This document shows, in pieces, positions 1-5,531 of a DNA stretch of 5,691 nt. Made by a program: the position numbers and the translations under genes. Positions within the stretch are counted from its first letter, which is position 1. Every line of letters starts with the position of its first letter. Origin of the DNA: Thermodesulfobacteriota bacterium (lineage in GTDB: Bacteria > Desulfobacterota > Desulfomonilia > Desulfomonilales > Desulfomonilaceae); contig JAUPKT010000066.1 in the NCBI GenBank assembly GCA_030837305.1, positions 1 to 5,691 on the forward strand. Reading direction: 5' to 3'. The notes under the pieces are model-generated. The model made no database searches. It was not told where the DNA came from and saw only the letters and a list, made by a program, of their open reading frames with translations.

Positions 1-641
1 GAAAATTTCGGCAGACAATGAGTCCCCAGGAGAGCCGTAACCAGAGAAAGGCATCCACCCAGGAGAGGCCCGACGCAGCGCCCATGTCTCGCGATCCTCA
101 GATCCAATCTCTCGTCGCGAAAAATGTCCGCCCCTTGCCACCGCGCACGCAACCCTTTCAGAAAGTTTTCAGCGGTCCAAGAATCAAGCCGTTGCCCCAC
201 CTGAGCGGCTATCATAGGGCCGGAAAGGGTTATCAGACCCAAATGCCGGTAAAGATACAACTGAAGTGCCGTCCCGTCACTCATGCCGCATATGATTATT
301 GGATCCTCCTTGAGAGCATTCAGATCCAAAAGTCTGAGGATGCGCATCGTCCCATACCCGCCACGAGCCAACAATATAGCCCTAACCGACGGGTCGCGGA
401 GCATGGCGTTGAAATCATCTGCCCGTTGTTGGTCAGTCCCGGCGAGGTATGCGCTTTGTTTATGGATATTGGCCCCAAGTACCACCTCGAACTCATGAGA
501 ACGCAGAAAGTCAACACCCGCTTTCAACCAATCGGATCGAGGAGGGCCGGCTGGTGCCGCCACACCCACAATGTCCCCCGGTCTAAGGGGCGCCGGTATG
601 AGTAGGTCGGTCTCTGCTGGATGATTTCTAGGTGACTTCAT
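1..641 (-). CDS. ldcA: LD-carboxypeptidase (peptidase S66), C-terminus cut by window edge
   Basis: Reading leftward from the ATG at 641, 213 codons stay open to the window edge. The protein matches the N-terminal two thirds of murein tetrapeptide carboxypeptidase, a cytoplasmic serine peptidase that removes the terminal D-Ala from recycled L,D-linked muropeptides. Visible landmarks are PGDIVGVAAPAGP (21-33), AGTDQQRADDFNAM (67-80), ARGGYGTMRIL (92-102) and CGMSDGTALQ (118-127). Ser121 is the expected nucleophile, equivalent to Ser106 of the E. coli enzyme, and is followed by LSGPMIAAQ (139-147). GPLLGGCLSLVTALLGT (191-207) is the family's GGN-type segment, with Cys in place of the usual Asn. 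The catalytic Glu and His lie beyond the edge. An in-frame TAA lies 11 codons upstream with no other ATG between, so 641 is the start, although no good Shine-Dalgarno sequence precedes it. The gene is divergent from the receiver gene. Family assignment is firm; exact substrate is inferred. Confidence 0.93.
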   Translation of the reverse strand, partial: MKSPRNHPAETDLLIPAPLRPGDIVGVAAPAGPPRSDWLKAGVDFLRSHEFEVVLGANIHKQSAYLAGTDQQRADDFNAMLRDPSVRAILLARGGYGTMRILRLLDLNALKEDPIIICGMSDGTALQLYLYRHLGLITLSGPMIAAQVGQRLDSWTAENFLKGLRARWQGADIFRDERLDLRIARHGRCVGPLLGGCLSLVTALLGTHCLPKF

Positions 642-721
642 GAGGATGAAGATCTTGCGAATGGGAAGATATGTTTACTCGGCATGACTCGTGGTGGTAA
701 GATCTCCAAGCGGAGACAAAA

Positions 722-1075
722 ATGCCGACCATTTTGCACATAGAAGATGAAGCCACCATTCGACTGCTGTACCGAGAGGTATTCGAGGAAATGGGTTTTC
801 GTGTGATTCAAGCAGCCAACGCCGAAGATGCGCTGGTCTTGTTGCGAACCGCACGACCGGATGTCATTATACTCGACCTTAAAATGCCCGGAATTGGTGG
901 CCGAGGCTTTGTCAGAAAGTTCGGCAAGCTGAAACTCAAGATACCGATTGTCGTCAGCACAGCCTACCCGTTTTACTCCGAAGACCCTATTCTCCCCGAC
1001 GTCGATGCCTTTGTACTCAAATCGGGGGACATGGATGAGCTTGTGCGAAAAGTCCAAGAACTCGTTGCGCGATAA
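722..1075 (+). CDS. Stand-alone CheY-like response regulator receiver protein
   Basis: This 117-residue protein is a single receiver domain with no output domain. It should accept a phosphoryl group from a histidine kinase and pass the signal on by protein contact, in the cytoplasm. The acidic pocket is Glu8-Asp9 (HIEDE), the phosphoacceptor is Asp52 (IILDLKMPG), the switch Thr is Thr80 (VVSTAYP), the aromatic switch position is Phe97 and the conserved Lys is Lys100 (FVLKSGD). All key residues are present, so it should be active. The usual KP cis-proline after the Lys is Ser here. A GGAG at 712-715, six bases before the ATG, supports the start. The protein ends normally after helix 5, so the lack of an effector domain is not a truncation. 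No kinase gene is adjacent, so it is an orphan with unknown partner. It is divergent from ldcA and convergent with dsrC. Confidence 0.95.
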   Translation: MPTILHIEDEATIRLLYREVFEEMGFRVIQAANAEDALVLLRTARPDVIILDLKMPGIGGRGFVRKFGKLKLKIPIVVSTAYPFYSEDPILPDVDAFVLKSGDMDELVRKVQELVAR

Positions 1076-1229
1076 CAACGGAAACTCATTCAGACTATTT
1101 ATCCGTCGGTAAATTCACCTCAACGTACTCGCCACTCATCTTTCCGATGAATGAGGCCTTCCCCCTCAGCGCGCTGACGGTGCATCATGGAACCGAATCT
1201 TCTTTAAGGAATGATGGAGAATTTTGGTT

Positions 1230-1288
1230 CCTCGGAGTGCACAGATTGCACCCGCACTGTTAAAGAGCGAGCTGCGCGCACTCCGAGG
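1230..1288. repeat. 59-base dyad able to fold as a three-way junction, downstream of dsrC
   Basis: CCTCGGAGTGC (1230-1240) and GCACTCCGAGG (1278-1288) are perfect 11-base inverted repeats. Between them, ACAG (1241-1244) can pair with CTGT (1257-1260) and TGC (1247-1249) with GCA (1254-1256), leaving an ACCC loop. GCG (1267-1269) can pair with CGC (1275-1277). The result is an outer stem directly abutting two inner hairpins joined by a six-base linker. The element starts 15 bases past the dsrC stop, where a terminator would be expected, between two convergent genes. Neither side carries a T-tract, so it is not a standard intrinsic terminator. It may be a 3' stabilising structure, a structured RNA or a protein-binding dyad. 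The pairing is seen in the sequence; any function is inferred. Confidence 0.6.
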
Positions 1289-1303
1289 CGAAGGAAATCC
1301 CTA

Positions 1304-1621
1304 TTAAACGCATCCGGTCGGCTTTGGTAGCCCCGCCACTTTACAAGCGCCTTTGGCTGGGCCAGATGGAAACAGCTCATAAATCTTCTTCAACTTGAAG
1401 CCGGTATCCTTGCAAACCTTACGAATCATAGGAGCAATGTTAAACTCAAGGTAATAGTTCCGAAGGTAATGGACTACTTTCCAATGCTCATCGGTCATCT
1501 CTTGGATTCCCTCTGTTTTGGCAAAAAGAGCAGCCACTTCTTCATTCCACAAATCTGGATCCTGCAGGAATCCATCCTCATCCACGTCAAAGGTTCTACC
1601 TTCAATTTCCAGCGTAGGCAT
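1304..1621 (-). CDS. dsrC: DsrC, sulfur-carrier protein of dissimilatory sulfite reduction
   Basis: The 105-residue protein matches DsrC/TusE throughout: VDEDGFL near the N-terminus, EHWKVVHYLR in the middle, IAPMIRK, then YELFPSGP and a C-terminal arm ending KGACKVAGLPKPTGCV. Both functional cysteines are present: Cys93 and Cys104, the latter penultimate, eleven residues apart as in characterised DsrC. In sulfite reducers these carry sulfur as a trisulfide formed with DsrAB and are reduced again through the DsrMKJOP membrane complex. TusE-type relatives lack the first cysteine, so this is true DsrC. An additional Cys70 is visible. An ATG six codons upstream (1639) is open, but AAGGAGGG at 1629-1636 sits seven bases before the ATG at 1621, and the family length fits that start. 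No dsrAB lies nearby, which is common for dsrC. The direction of sulfur flow cannot be told from this gene. Confidence 0.97.
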   Translation of the reverse strand: MPTLEIEGRTFDVDEDGFLQDPDLWNEEVAALFAKTEGIQEMTDEHWKVVHYLRNYYLEFNIAPMIRKVCKDTGFKLKKIYELFPSGPAKGACKVAGLPKPTGCV

Positions 1622-1628
1622 ACAACAG

Positions 1629-1636
1629 CCCTCCTT
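1629..1636 (-). promoter_or_regulatory. Shine-Dalgarno sequence of dsrC
   Basis: On the minus strand this reads AAGGAGGG, a near-perfect anti-16S match, with seven bases before the ATG at 1621. It lies inside the upstream extension that would follow from starting at 1639 and therefore decides for the shorter protein. Its strength suggests efficient translation, in keeping with DsrC being an abundant protein in sulfate reducers. Confidence 0.85.
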
Positions 1637-1679
1637 CATTCGAGTCTGCCCGCACTATATTGGGCAAATGGTCTATCCT

Positions 1680-1694
1680 AGTGATGGTATCACT
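1680..1694. promoter_or_regulatory. Operator-like dyad in the dsrC upstream region
   Basis: AGTGAT-GGT-ATCACT is a perfect six-base inverted repeat around a three-base centre, 59 bases before the dsrC start. On the minus strand a weak promoter pair may overlap it: TTGTTA, 17 bases, then TACCAT, each matching the sigma-70 consensus at four of six positions. A repressor or activator bound to the dyad could therefore control dsrC. The dyad is plain to see; the promoter is weak and the operator role is inferred. Confidence 0.3.
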
Positions 1695-1744
1695 GGTGAA
1701 ATCCAATAACAATCGTATATCCTAATACACTTCTGCTCATAACT

Positions 1745-1765
1745 CAAACTCATTTTTTGAGTTTG
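1745..1765. repeat. Hairpin just downstream of the TPR gene
   Basis: CAAACTCA (1745-1752) and TGAGTTTG (1758-1765) form a perfect eight-base stem with a five-base T/A loop. It begins eight bases past the TPR stop codon on the minus strand. No U-run follows the stem in that direction, so it is a poor intrinsic terminator, but it could mark or protect the 3' end of the TPR transcript and separate it from dsrC. Confidence 0.4.
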
Positions 1766-1772
1766 GTAACCA

Positions 1773-2228
1773 CTATTTTTTCTTGATCTTCGCCTCCACG
1801 TCCTGAATGTATTTTTGAAGCAGCTTTATCACCGCAGGCCTTTTCTCGCGACTCAGTGCTTCCTTGTATACAGCCAGAGCTGCACCATAATCTTTTTTTA
1901 TTTCATATACAAGCCCCATGAGACCATACGCATCTGGGTAGTCGGGATTGAGTTGAACCGCTTTCTTGAGATCCTCGATGCTCTTGTCGTAGTCACCTTT
2001 CTTGGAGTATGCAATGGCACGATAATGATAGGCGACGAAAAAATTCGGGTTGTCTCGAATGGCAAGACTAAACATTTCGATTGCTCGATCCCACTTCTCA
2101 ACCCTCAACGCGAACTCACCTTGTTCGTGAAAATCCAGGTAGTCCTCCGCACATCCGTGGCGTGCAGTGATCATGAGAGTTGAAAAAACAAACAGGAGAG
2201 TTAGAATGCAAACCCGACTCTTGGCCAT
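1773..2228 (-). CDS. Small exported protein with three tetratricopeptide repeats
   Basis: The 151-residue protein begins with a lysine/arginine-flanked hydrophobic segment (about 3-22) and a likely signal peptidase I site after Ala27 (HGCA then ED). The residue pattern before Cys26 does not fit a lipobox. Three TPR units follow at about 30-63, 64-97 and 98-131. The second and third are canonical, for example AYHYRAIAYSKKGDY and AYGLMGLVYEIKKDY, each with Ala at position 8 or 20, Ala at 27 and, in the second, Pro at 32. The tail 132-151 is lysine-rich and helical. Such proteins act as periplasmic scaffolds for protein contacts; the partner cannot be named. The ATG at 2228 is preferred: GGGA at 2239-2242 is ten bases away. 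An in-frame GTG at 2234 (153 residues) is possible but only four bases from that motif. It reads in the same direction as dsrC, 151 bases upstream. Confidence 0.9.
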   Translation of the reverse strand: MAKSRVCILTLLFVFSTLMITARHGCAEDYLDFHEQGEFALRVEKWDRAIEMFSLAIRDNPNFFVAYHYRAIAYSKKGDYDKSIEDLKKAVQLNPDYPDAYGLMGLVYEIKKDYGAALAVYKEALSREKRPAVIKLLQKYIQDVEAKIKKK

Positions 2229-2529
2229 GTTCACGTTGTCCCGATCAACCTCTTCACGAGATGGGATACTAGCACAAAAAGAATTCGGCGAGGTATTTTT
2301 TTGACGCAGATCTGGTTCATCCCCAGGCCCATGAATACCGAGTCAAACAAAGTCGCGGTTTGCCACCGGTCCGTTTCATGGTAAAGGCTGATATTCTGAA
2401 TGATCGCAAACGAGGGGCAGGTACGAGTAGCATCTGGGCGGCCTTCAATCATCCGAGCGAAAGACTTGGATAAATCGGCGTAGTTCCTGTGGGCACGGAC
2501 TCGGACAAAAAGGGTACGGAGACGATTCC
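2229..2529. other. Gene-free stretch between the divergent TPR and plsB genes
   Basis: No convincing gene is seen in these 301 bases. A leftward reading frame crosses it but starts antisense inside plsB, has no recognisable motif and ends at the TPR start. The plsB frame is open back to 2431 without a usable ATG, GTG or TTG. The stretch should hold the divergent promoters. A weak leftward extended -10 is listed separately. No clear rightward promoter for plsB was found; TTGCCA at 2360-2365 has no good -10 partner. Confidence 0.5.
2266..2274 (-). promoter_or_regulatory. Candidate extended -10 promoter element of the TPR gene
   Basis: On the minus strand this reads TGCTAGTAT, an extended -10 (TG, one base, TAGTAT) with four of six hexamer matches. 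It would place the transcript start about 30 bases before the ATG at 2228. No recognisable -35 hexamer is found at the expected distance, which is tolerable for extended -10 promoters but leaves the call weak. Confidence 0.3.
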
Positions 2530-5145
2530 ATGGAAGACTTTTCGCGTGTAAAGACGGTTCCAAAGTTCCTGAACGAGATGAACTTCCATCATCGAGAAGG
2601 GATCTTGGACAAAGAGCCTTCTCGCCTGATGCGAGTTGCAATCTCCCTCATGTCTCCGCGCGTCATCGTGGAAGACTACATTGTGGAACGGATCAGAGAC
2701 CTTGCCCAACGCGGTCCGGTTGTTTATGCGCTGAAATATAGAAGTCTCTATGACCTTGAGTACTTGCGACTGCGACTCGCTCTCCTGGAACTGCCGGCCC
2801 CCTGCTACGTCTTTGGTCTGCGAAAGCCGGTCAGACAAACGCTCACGAACCTTGCACAATGGTATCGAAAGCTTGCCGGAAGAGTCGGCCACTCCCATGG
2901 GCCCCAGGAACAGGAAACTGATATCGTTAGGCGCATTCTGCAGAGGGGGGGTGCGACAACATTTTTTCTCGTCGATGAGAAGACCTCACGGGTACGATAT
3001 GTGCACCCGGAGCACGATCCAATCAGTGTCCTTATGGAAATTCAAGCAAGCTTTCCCGGATCGATTTCCTTGATCCCCATGGTAATACTCTACGACAGGA
3101 CCCAAAGACGCACCATACGACCCTTTTGGGAGAGCTTCATGGGAGACCCCGACAGACCAGGCATCATGAAGCGTCTGCTCATAGCAATCCGAAAATGGAC
3201 CGTACCGGAACTTCTCATCGGGGAACCAATCCATTTGATATCGGAATTTGAGGAATTTGGAGCGTTCCACGAATTGGACGACGTACCTTTCGATATTCGA
3301 ACAAAACTCGTCAATGCGCTCAACGAACGCATCAGGGTCAACAGAGGACCGGAGCGCATGTCACGTACCGAAATCAAAGAACGGGTCCTCCAAGATCAAA
3401 AAGTGCAAAGGGCTGTGCGCGATGCCGTATCCCGAAATGCGGGGAGCGAGTCTGACATACGTAATAAAGCGGAATCCTTTGTGGAAGAGATAGCCGGCGA
3501 CCAACGAATTCAGCTCCATCACTTCCTGTACTACGTCCTGAGATGGCTATTTTCTAAGATGTTTGACGATGTCGATGTGGTCGGGGCTCAGTTCGACACG
3601 TTGAAGCGAGAAAACGAAAAGGGCTCCCTGATTTATGTGTCATGCCACAAGAGTCATCTCGACTACCTCGTGATCGGGTATCTCTCTTTTATCAATCAAA
3701 TGGCAATACCCTACATGGCCGCAGGGAAGAATCTGTCGTTTTGGCCGGTGGGCCCTATCCTCCGAAACGCCGGTGCCTTTTTCATCAGACGGTCATTCAA
3801 GAATCTGGGGACTTTGACCCGTCTTTACACGACTGTTTTCGAGGCTTACCTCAAAGTACTGGTCCGGGAAAAAGTCAATATTAACTTTTACATAGAAGGA
3901 GGTCGCAGCCGTACGGGAAAACTCTTGCCCCCGAGACTCGGCATGCTCGCCTTCCTGCTGCAGGCTGTGGACGAAGGCCACGTGGACGATCTCTCTTTTG
4001 TCCCGACCTACGTGACGTATGACCAAGTACCGGAGGAAAGTTCTTATCTCAAAGAGCTTGCAGGTAGGGAAAAACAGAAGGAATCCTTTTGGTCCTTCCT
4101 CCGCGCCCGTGAATTGCTCAAAAAGAGATTCGGCAAGGCGTACATCCGTTTTCATGCACCAATTTCCTACACCAAGTTTTGTGAAGCATGCCTCCCCAAG
4201 GACCGTGACGGTAAGCCTGAGATGGTCATGGCCCGAAAGATAATCCAGGATTTTGCTTACTACGTGATGAACGGTATAGTCGAGGCCGGCGTGGTTGCGC
4301 CCACGGACCTAACCGCGGCTGCCCTCCTGAGCCCCGGCACAACCTCCGTCTCTCAAACCGAACTGTTTTCCCATGCGCGAATCCTTCATTCAGCCCTAAT
4401 ACGCCAAAACACTGAACTTGCCTCCTCCTTGGCTGACTTGGAAGGCGCCCTAAGGACCAGCGTCGGTATTTTCAAGCTGCGAGGGTTCATAGAAACAGCC
4501 CCTGATAAAGCGGAAGACCACTCGCCGCTCTACCTGATCCGTCCGTCAAAACGGATCAATCTCGATTTTTACCGGAATGCACTGATCAATTTTCTTTGGG
4601 CACCCTCCCTCCTTGCCATAGCGCTTCTCTCGGAGGAGGGCAACGATGGCACCGGCAGGGAAAAGAGCATTTCCGAGCAATTTGCCTTTCTTCGTGATGT
4701 CATGTATCGGGAACTGATTTTCAACCCTCTCTTGAGCGATGAGTCTCTCATGGCAAGCGTGGTGGACTTTTTTCGAGATATGCAGTGGATCGATGAACAG
4801 TTTCACGTAGTGAGCCCGCAGTCCATAAGAACCTTGGCTGCTGTGACCCGAGACTTAATCCGAGTGTACTATTTGGCGCTGGTTGCATCCCATGAATTGG
4901 GGAGTCAGGGCTTAACCCAGAAGGAGTTTGCCCGTATGATGGCGGAACAAGGGGAACAGATGGCCCTCAAGAATAAGAATGCGGCCCCAGCGCCGGTGAC
5001 CATGGTAAATGTGGAGAATGCATTGTCTCGTTTTTCAGAGATGGGGATCTTTCAATACCGTCCGGGCAAGAAACTCCTGGCCGCAGTGGCAGATCCCGGG
5101 AGTCGCGATGAAACCCAGGAACGTTTGGCACGAGTGGCCCTATAG
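2530..5145 (+). CDS. plsB: PlsB-type glycerol-3-phosphate 1-O-acyltransferase
   Basis: This 871-residue protein makes lysophosphatidic acid from glycerol-3-phosphate and an acyl donor, the first step of phospholipid synthesis, at the inner membrane. All four acyltransferase blocks are present: block I CHKSHLDYL with His373 and Asp378, block II GAFFIRRSFK (415-424), block III FYIEGGRSRTGK (453-464) and block IV VPTYVTYDQV (491-500). The long N-terminal region (about 60-240) has the PlsB features YALKYRSLYDLEYL and an LIPMVILYDR segment, a degenerate acyltransferase-like half. The C-terminal region includes LDFYRNALINFLW (678-690), the family's YRN segment. E. coli PlsB has 807 residues, so this is somewhat longer but full length; family members of this size occur outside gammaproteobacteria. 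GGAG at 2518-2521, eight bases before the ATG, supports the start. It stands alone, with the tRNA unit downstream and no terminator seen between them. A related DHAP acyltransferase activity is the main alternative. Confidence 0.95.
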   Translation: MEDFSRVKTVPKFLNEMNFHHREGILDKEPSRLMRVAISLMSPRVIVEDYIVERIRDLAQRGPVVYALKYRSLYDLEYLRLRLALLELPAPCYVFGLRKPVRQTLTNLAQWYRKLAGRVGHSHGPQEQETDIVRRILQRGGATTFFLVDEKTSRVRYVHPEHDPISVLMEIQASFPGSISLIPMVILYDRTQRRTIRPFWESFMGDPDRPGIMKRLLIAIRKWTVPELLIGEPIHLISEFEEFGAFHELDDVPFDIRTKLVNALNERIRVNRGPERMSRTEIKERVLQDQKVQRAVRDAVSRNAGSESDIRNKAESFVEEIAGDQRIQLHHFLYYVLRWLFSKMFDDVDVVGAQFDTLKRENEKGSLIYVSCHKSHLDYLVIGYLSFINQMAIPYMAAGKNLSFWPVGPILRNAGAFFIRRSFKNLGTLTRLYTTVFEAYLKVLVREKVNINFYIEGGRSRTGKLLPPRLGMLAFLLQAVDEGHVDDLSFVPTYVTYDQVPEESSYLKELAGREKQKESFWSFLRARELLKKRFGKAYIRFHAPISYTKFCEACLPKDRDGKPEMVMARKIIQDFAYYVMNGIVEAGVVAPTDLTAAALLSPGTTSVSQTELFSHARILHSALIRQNTELASSLADLEGALRTSVGIFKLRGFIETAPDKAEDHSPLYLIRPSKRINLDFYRNALINFLWAPSLLAIALLSEEGNDGTGREKSISEQFAFLRDVMYRELIFNPLLSDESLMASVVDFFRDMQWIDEQFHVVSPQSIRTLAAVTRDLIRVYYLALVASHELGSQGLTQKEFARMMAEQGEQMALKNKNAAPAPVTMVNVENALSRFSEMGIFQYRPGKKLLAAVADPGSRDETQERLARVAL

Positions 5146-5244
5146 GATCACCATGCTTTGCATTGCACGAAAATGGTTGACGTGGGGCTATAGGAATTCC
5201 ACATGATCTGACACATAGAAGGAAATGAGAAGAAAACTCAGAGG

Positions 5245-5272
5245 TTGACACACAGGGATCCTTTACGATAAT
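5245..5272 (+). promoter_or_regulatory. Sigma-70 promoter of the tRNA-Pro gene
   Basis: TTGACA (5245-5250) matches the -35 consensus exactly. A 16-base spacer leads to GATAAT (5267-5272), five of six matches to the -10. Transcription would start near 5279, a few bases before the mature tRNA 5' end, leaving a very short leader for RNase P to remove. An A-rich segment just upstream (5228-5237) could aid the promoter. Confidence 0.8.
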
Positions 5273-5286
5273 CTCTCAAGGTACGT

Positions 5287-5363
5287 CGGGGCGTAGCGCA
5301 GTCTGGTAGCGTACCTGAATGGGGTTCAGGTGGTCGCTGGTTCAAATCCAGTCGCCCCGACCA
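5287..5363 (+). tRNA. tRNA-Pro with GGG anticodon
   Basis: A complete 77-base cloverleaf is visible. The acceptor stem is CGGGGCG (5287-5293) with CGCCCCG (5353-5359), giving the C1-G72 pair typical of bacterial tRNA-Pro. The D arm pairs GCGC (5296-5299) with GCGT (5309-5312) around an AGTCTGGTA loop. The anticodon stem is CCTGA with TCAGG, and the loop ATGGGGT puts GGG at 5321-5323 followed by G37, the expected m1G site. The T arm is GCTGG-TTCAAAT-CCAGT with one G-T pair. Discriminator A5360 and the CCA end (5361-5363) are encoded. It reads CCC and CCU proline codons. It has its own promoter and terminator, so it looks like a single-gene unit. Confidence 0.98.
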
Positions 5364-5390
5364 GAAAACCTACACAGTTACAATAAGTTA

Positions 5391-5419
5391 GCCGCCCGTG
5401 CCTCGGGCGGTTTTCTTTT
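5391..5419 (+). terminator. Intrinsic terminator of the tRNA-Pro unit
   Basis: CCGCCCG (5392-5398) pairs perfectly with CGGGCGG (5404-5410) around a five-base loop, with a flanking G-T pair, and is followed at once by TTTTCTTTT (5411-5419). This is a textbook rho-independent terminator 27 bases after the tRNA CCA end. Confidence 0.95.
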
Positions 5420-5450
5420 CCAAGAAGATAATGCATGCTTCTATTCTTGG
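5420..5450. repeat. A/T-rich dyad between the tRNA terminator and the GNAT gene
   Basis: CCAAGAA (5420-5426) and TTCTTGG (5444-5450) form a perfect seven-base inverted repeat around a 17-base centre that contains overlapping ATGCAT and GCATGC palindromes. Four T residues follow the right arm. It could be a weak backup terminator, or an operator for the GNAT gene that starts 82 bases further on. Only the symmetry is certain. Confidence 0.3.
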
Positions 5451-5531
5451 TTTTGATAGTCAGAATTGACGCAACTGGACCATGAGGGTCTTTGCGTTTG
5501 AATTTTGCCCTGAACGCTTTCGAGTTTCATC

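Noticed and set aside
18..605. Rightward 195-codon reading frame at the left edge
   Set aside because: It is antisense to the S66 peptidase, whose translation carries clear family motifs. The rightward product is rich in Arg, Pro and Gln with no recognisable domain.
638..1078. Leftward 146-codon frame over the receiver gene
   Set aside because: It is the reverse shadow of a receiver domain with all catalytic residues, and shows no motif of its own.
1230..1288. The dyad as a standard rho-independent terminator
   Set aside because: The stem is strong, but no T-rich tract follows on either strand and the enclosed region is 37 bases, too large for a simple terminator loop. It was kept as a structured dyad instead.
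2231..2641. Leftward 136-codon frame crossing the TPR-plsB spacer
   Set aside because: Its start lies antisense within plsB, no ribosome binding site was recognised, it shows no domain, and it ends on the TPR start region. The part in the spacer is most likely open by chance.
3793..4155. Leftward 120-codon frame inside plsB
   Set aside because: It is antisense to acyltransferase blocks II to IV, which are plainly coding on the other strand.
5177..5205. Second promoter with TTGACG ahead of the tRNA unit
   Set aside because: No acceptable -10 hexamer is found 16 to 18 bases downstream, while the promoter at 5245-5272 fits far better.
5466..5494. TTGACG as the -35 of a GNAT promoter
   Set aside because: The sequence at the expected -10 position (TCTTTG region) does not resemble TATAAT.
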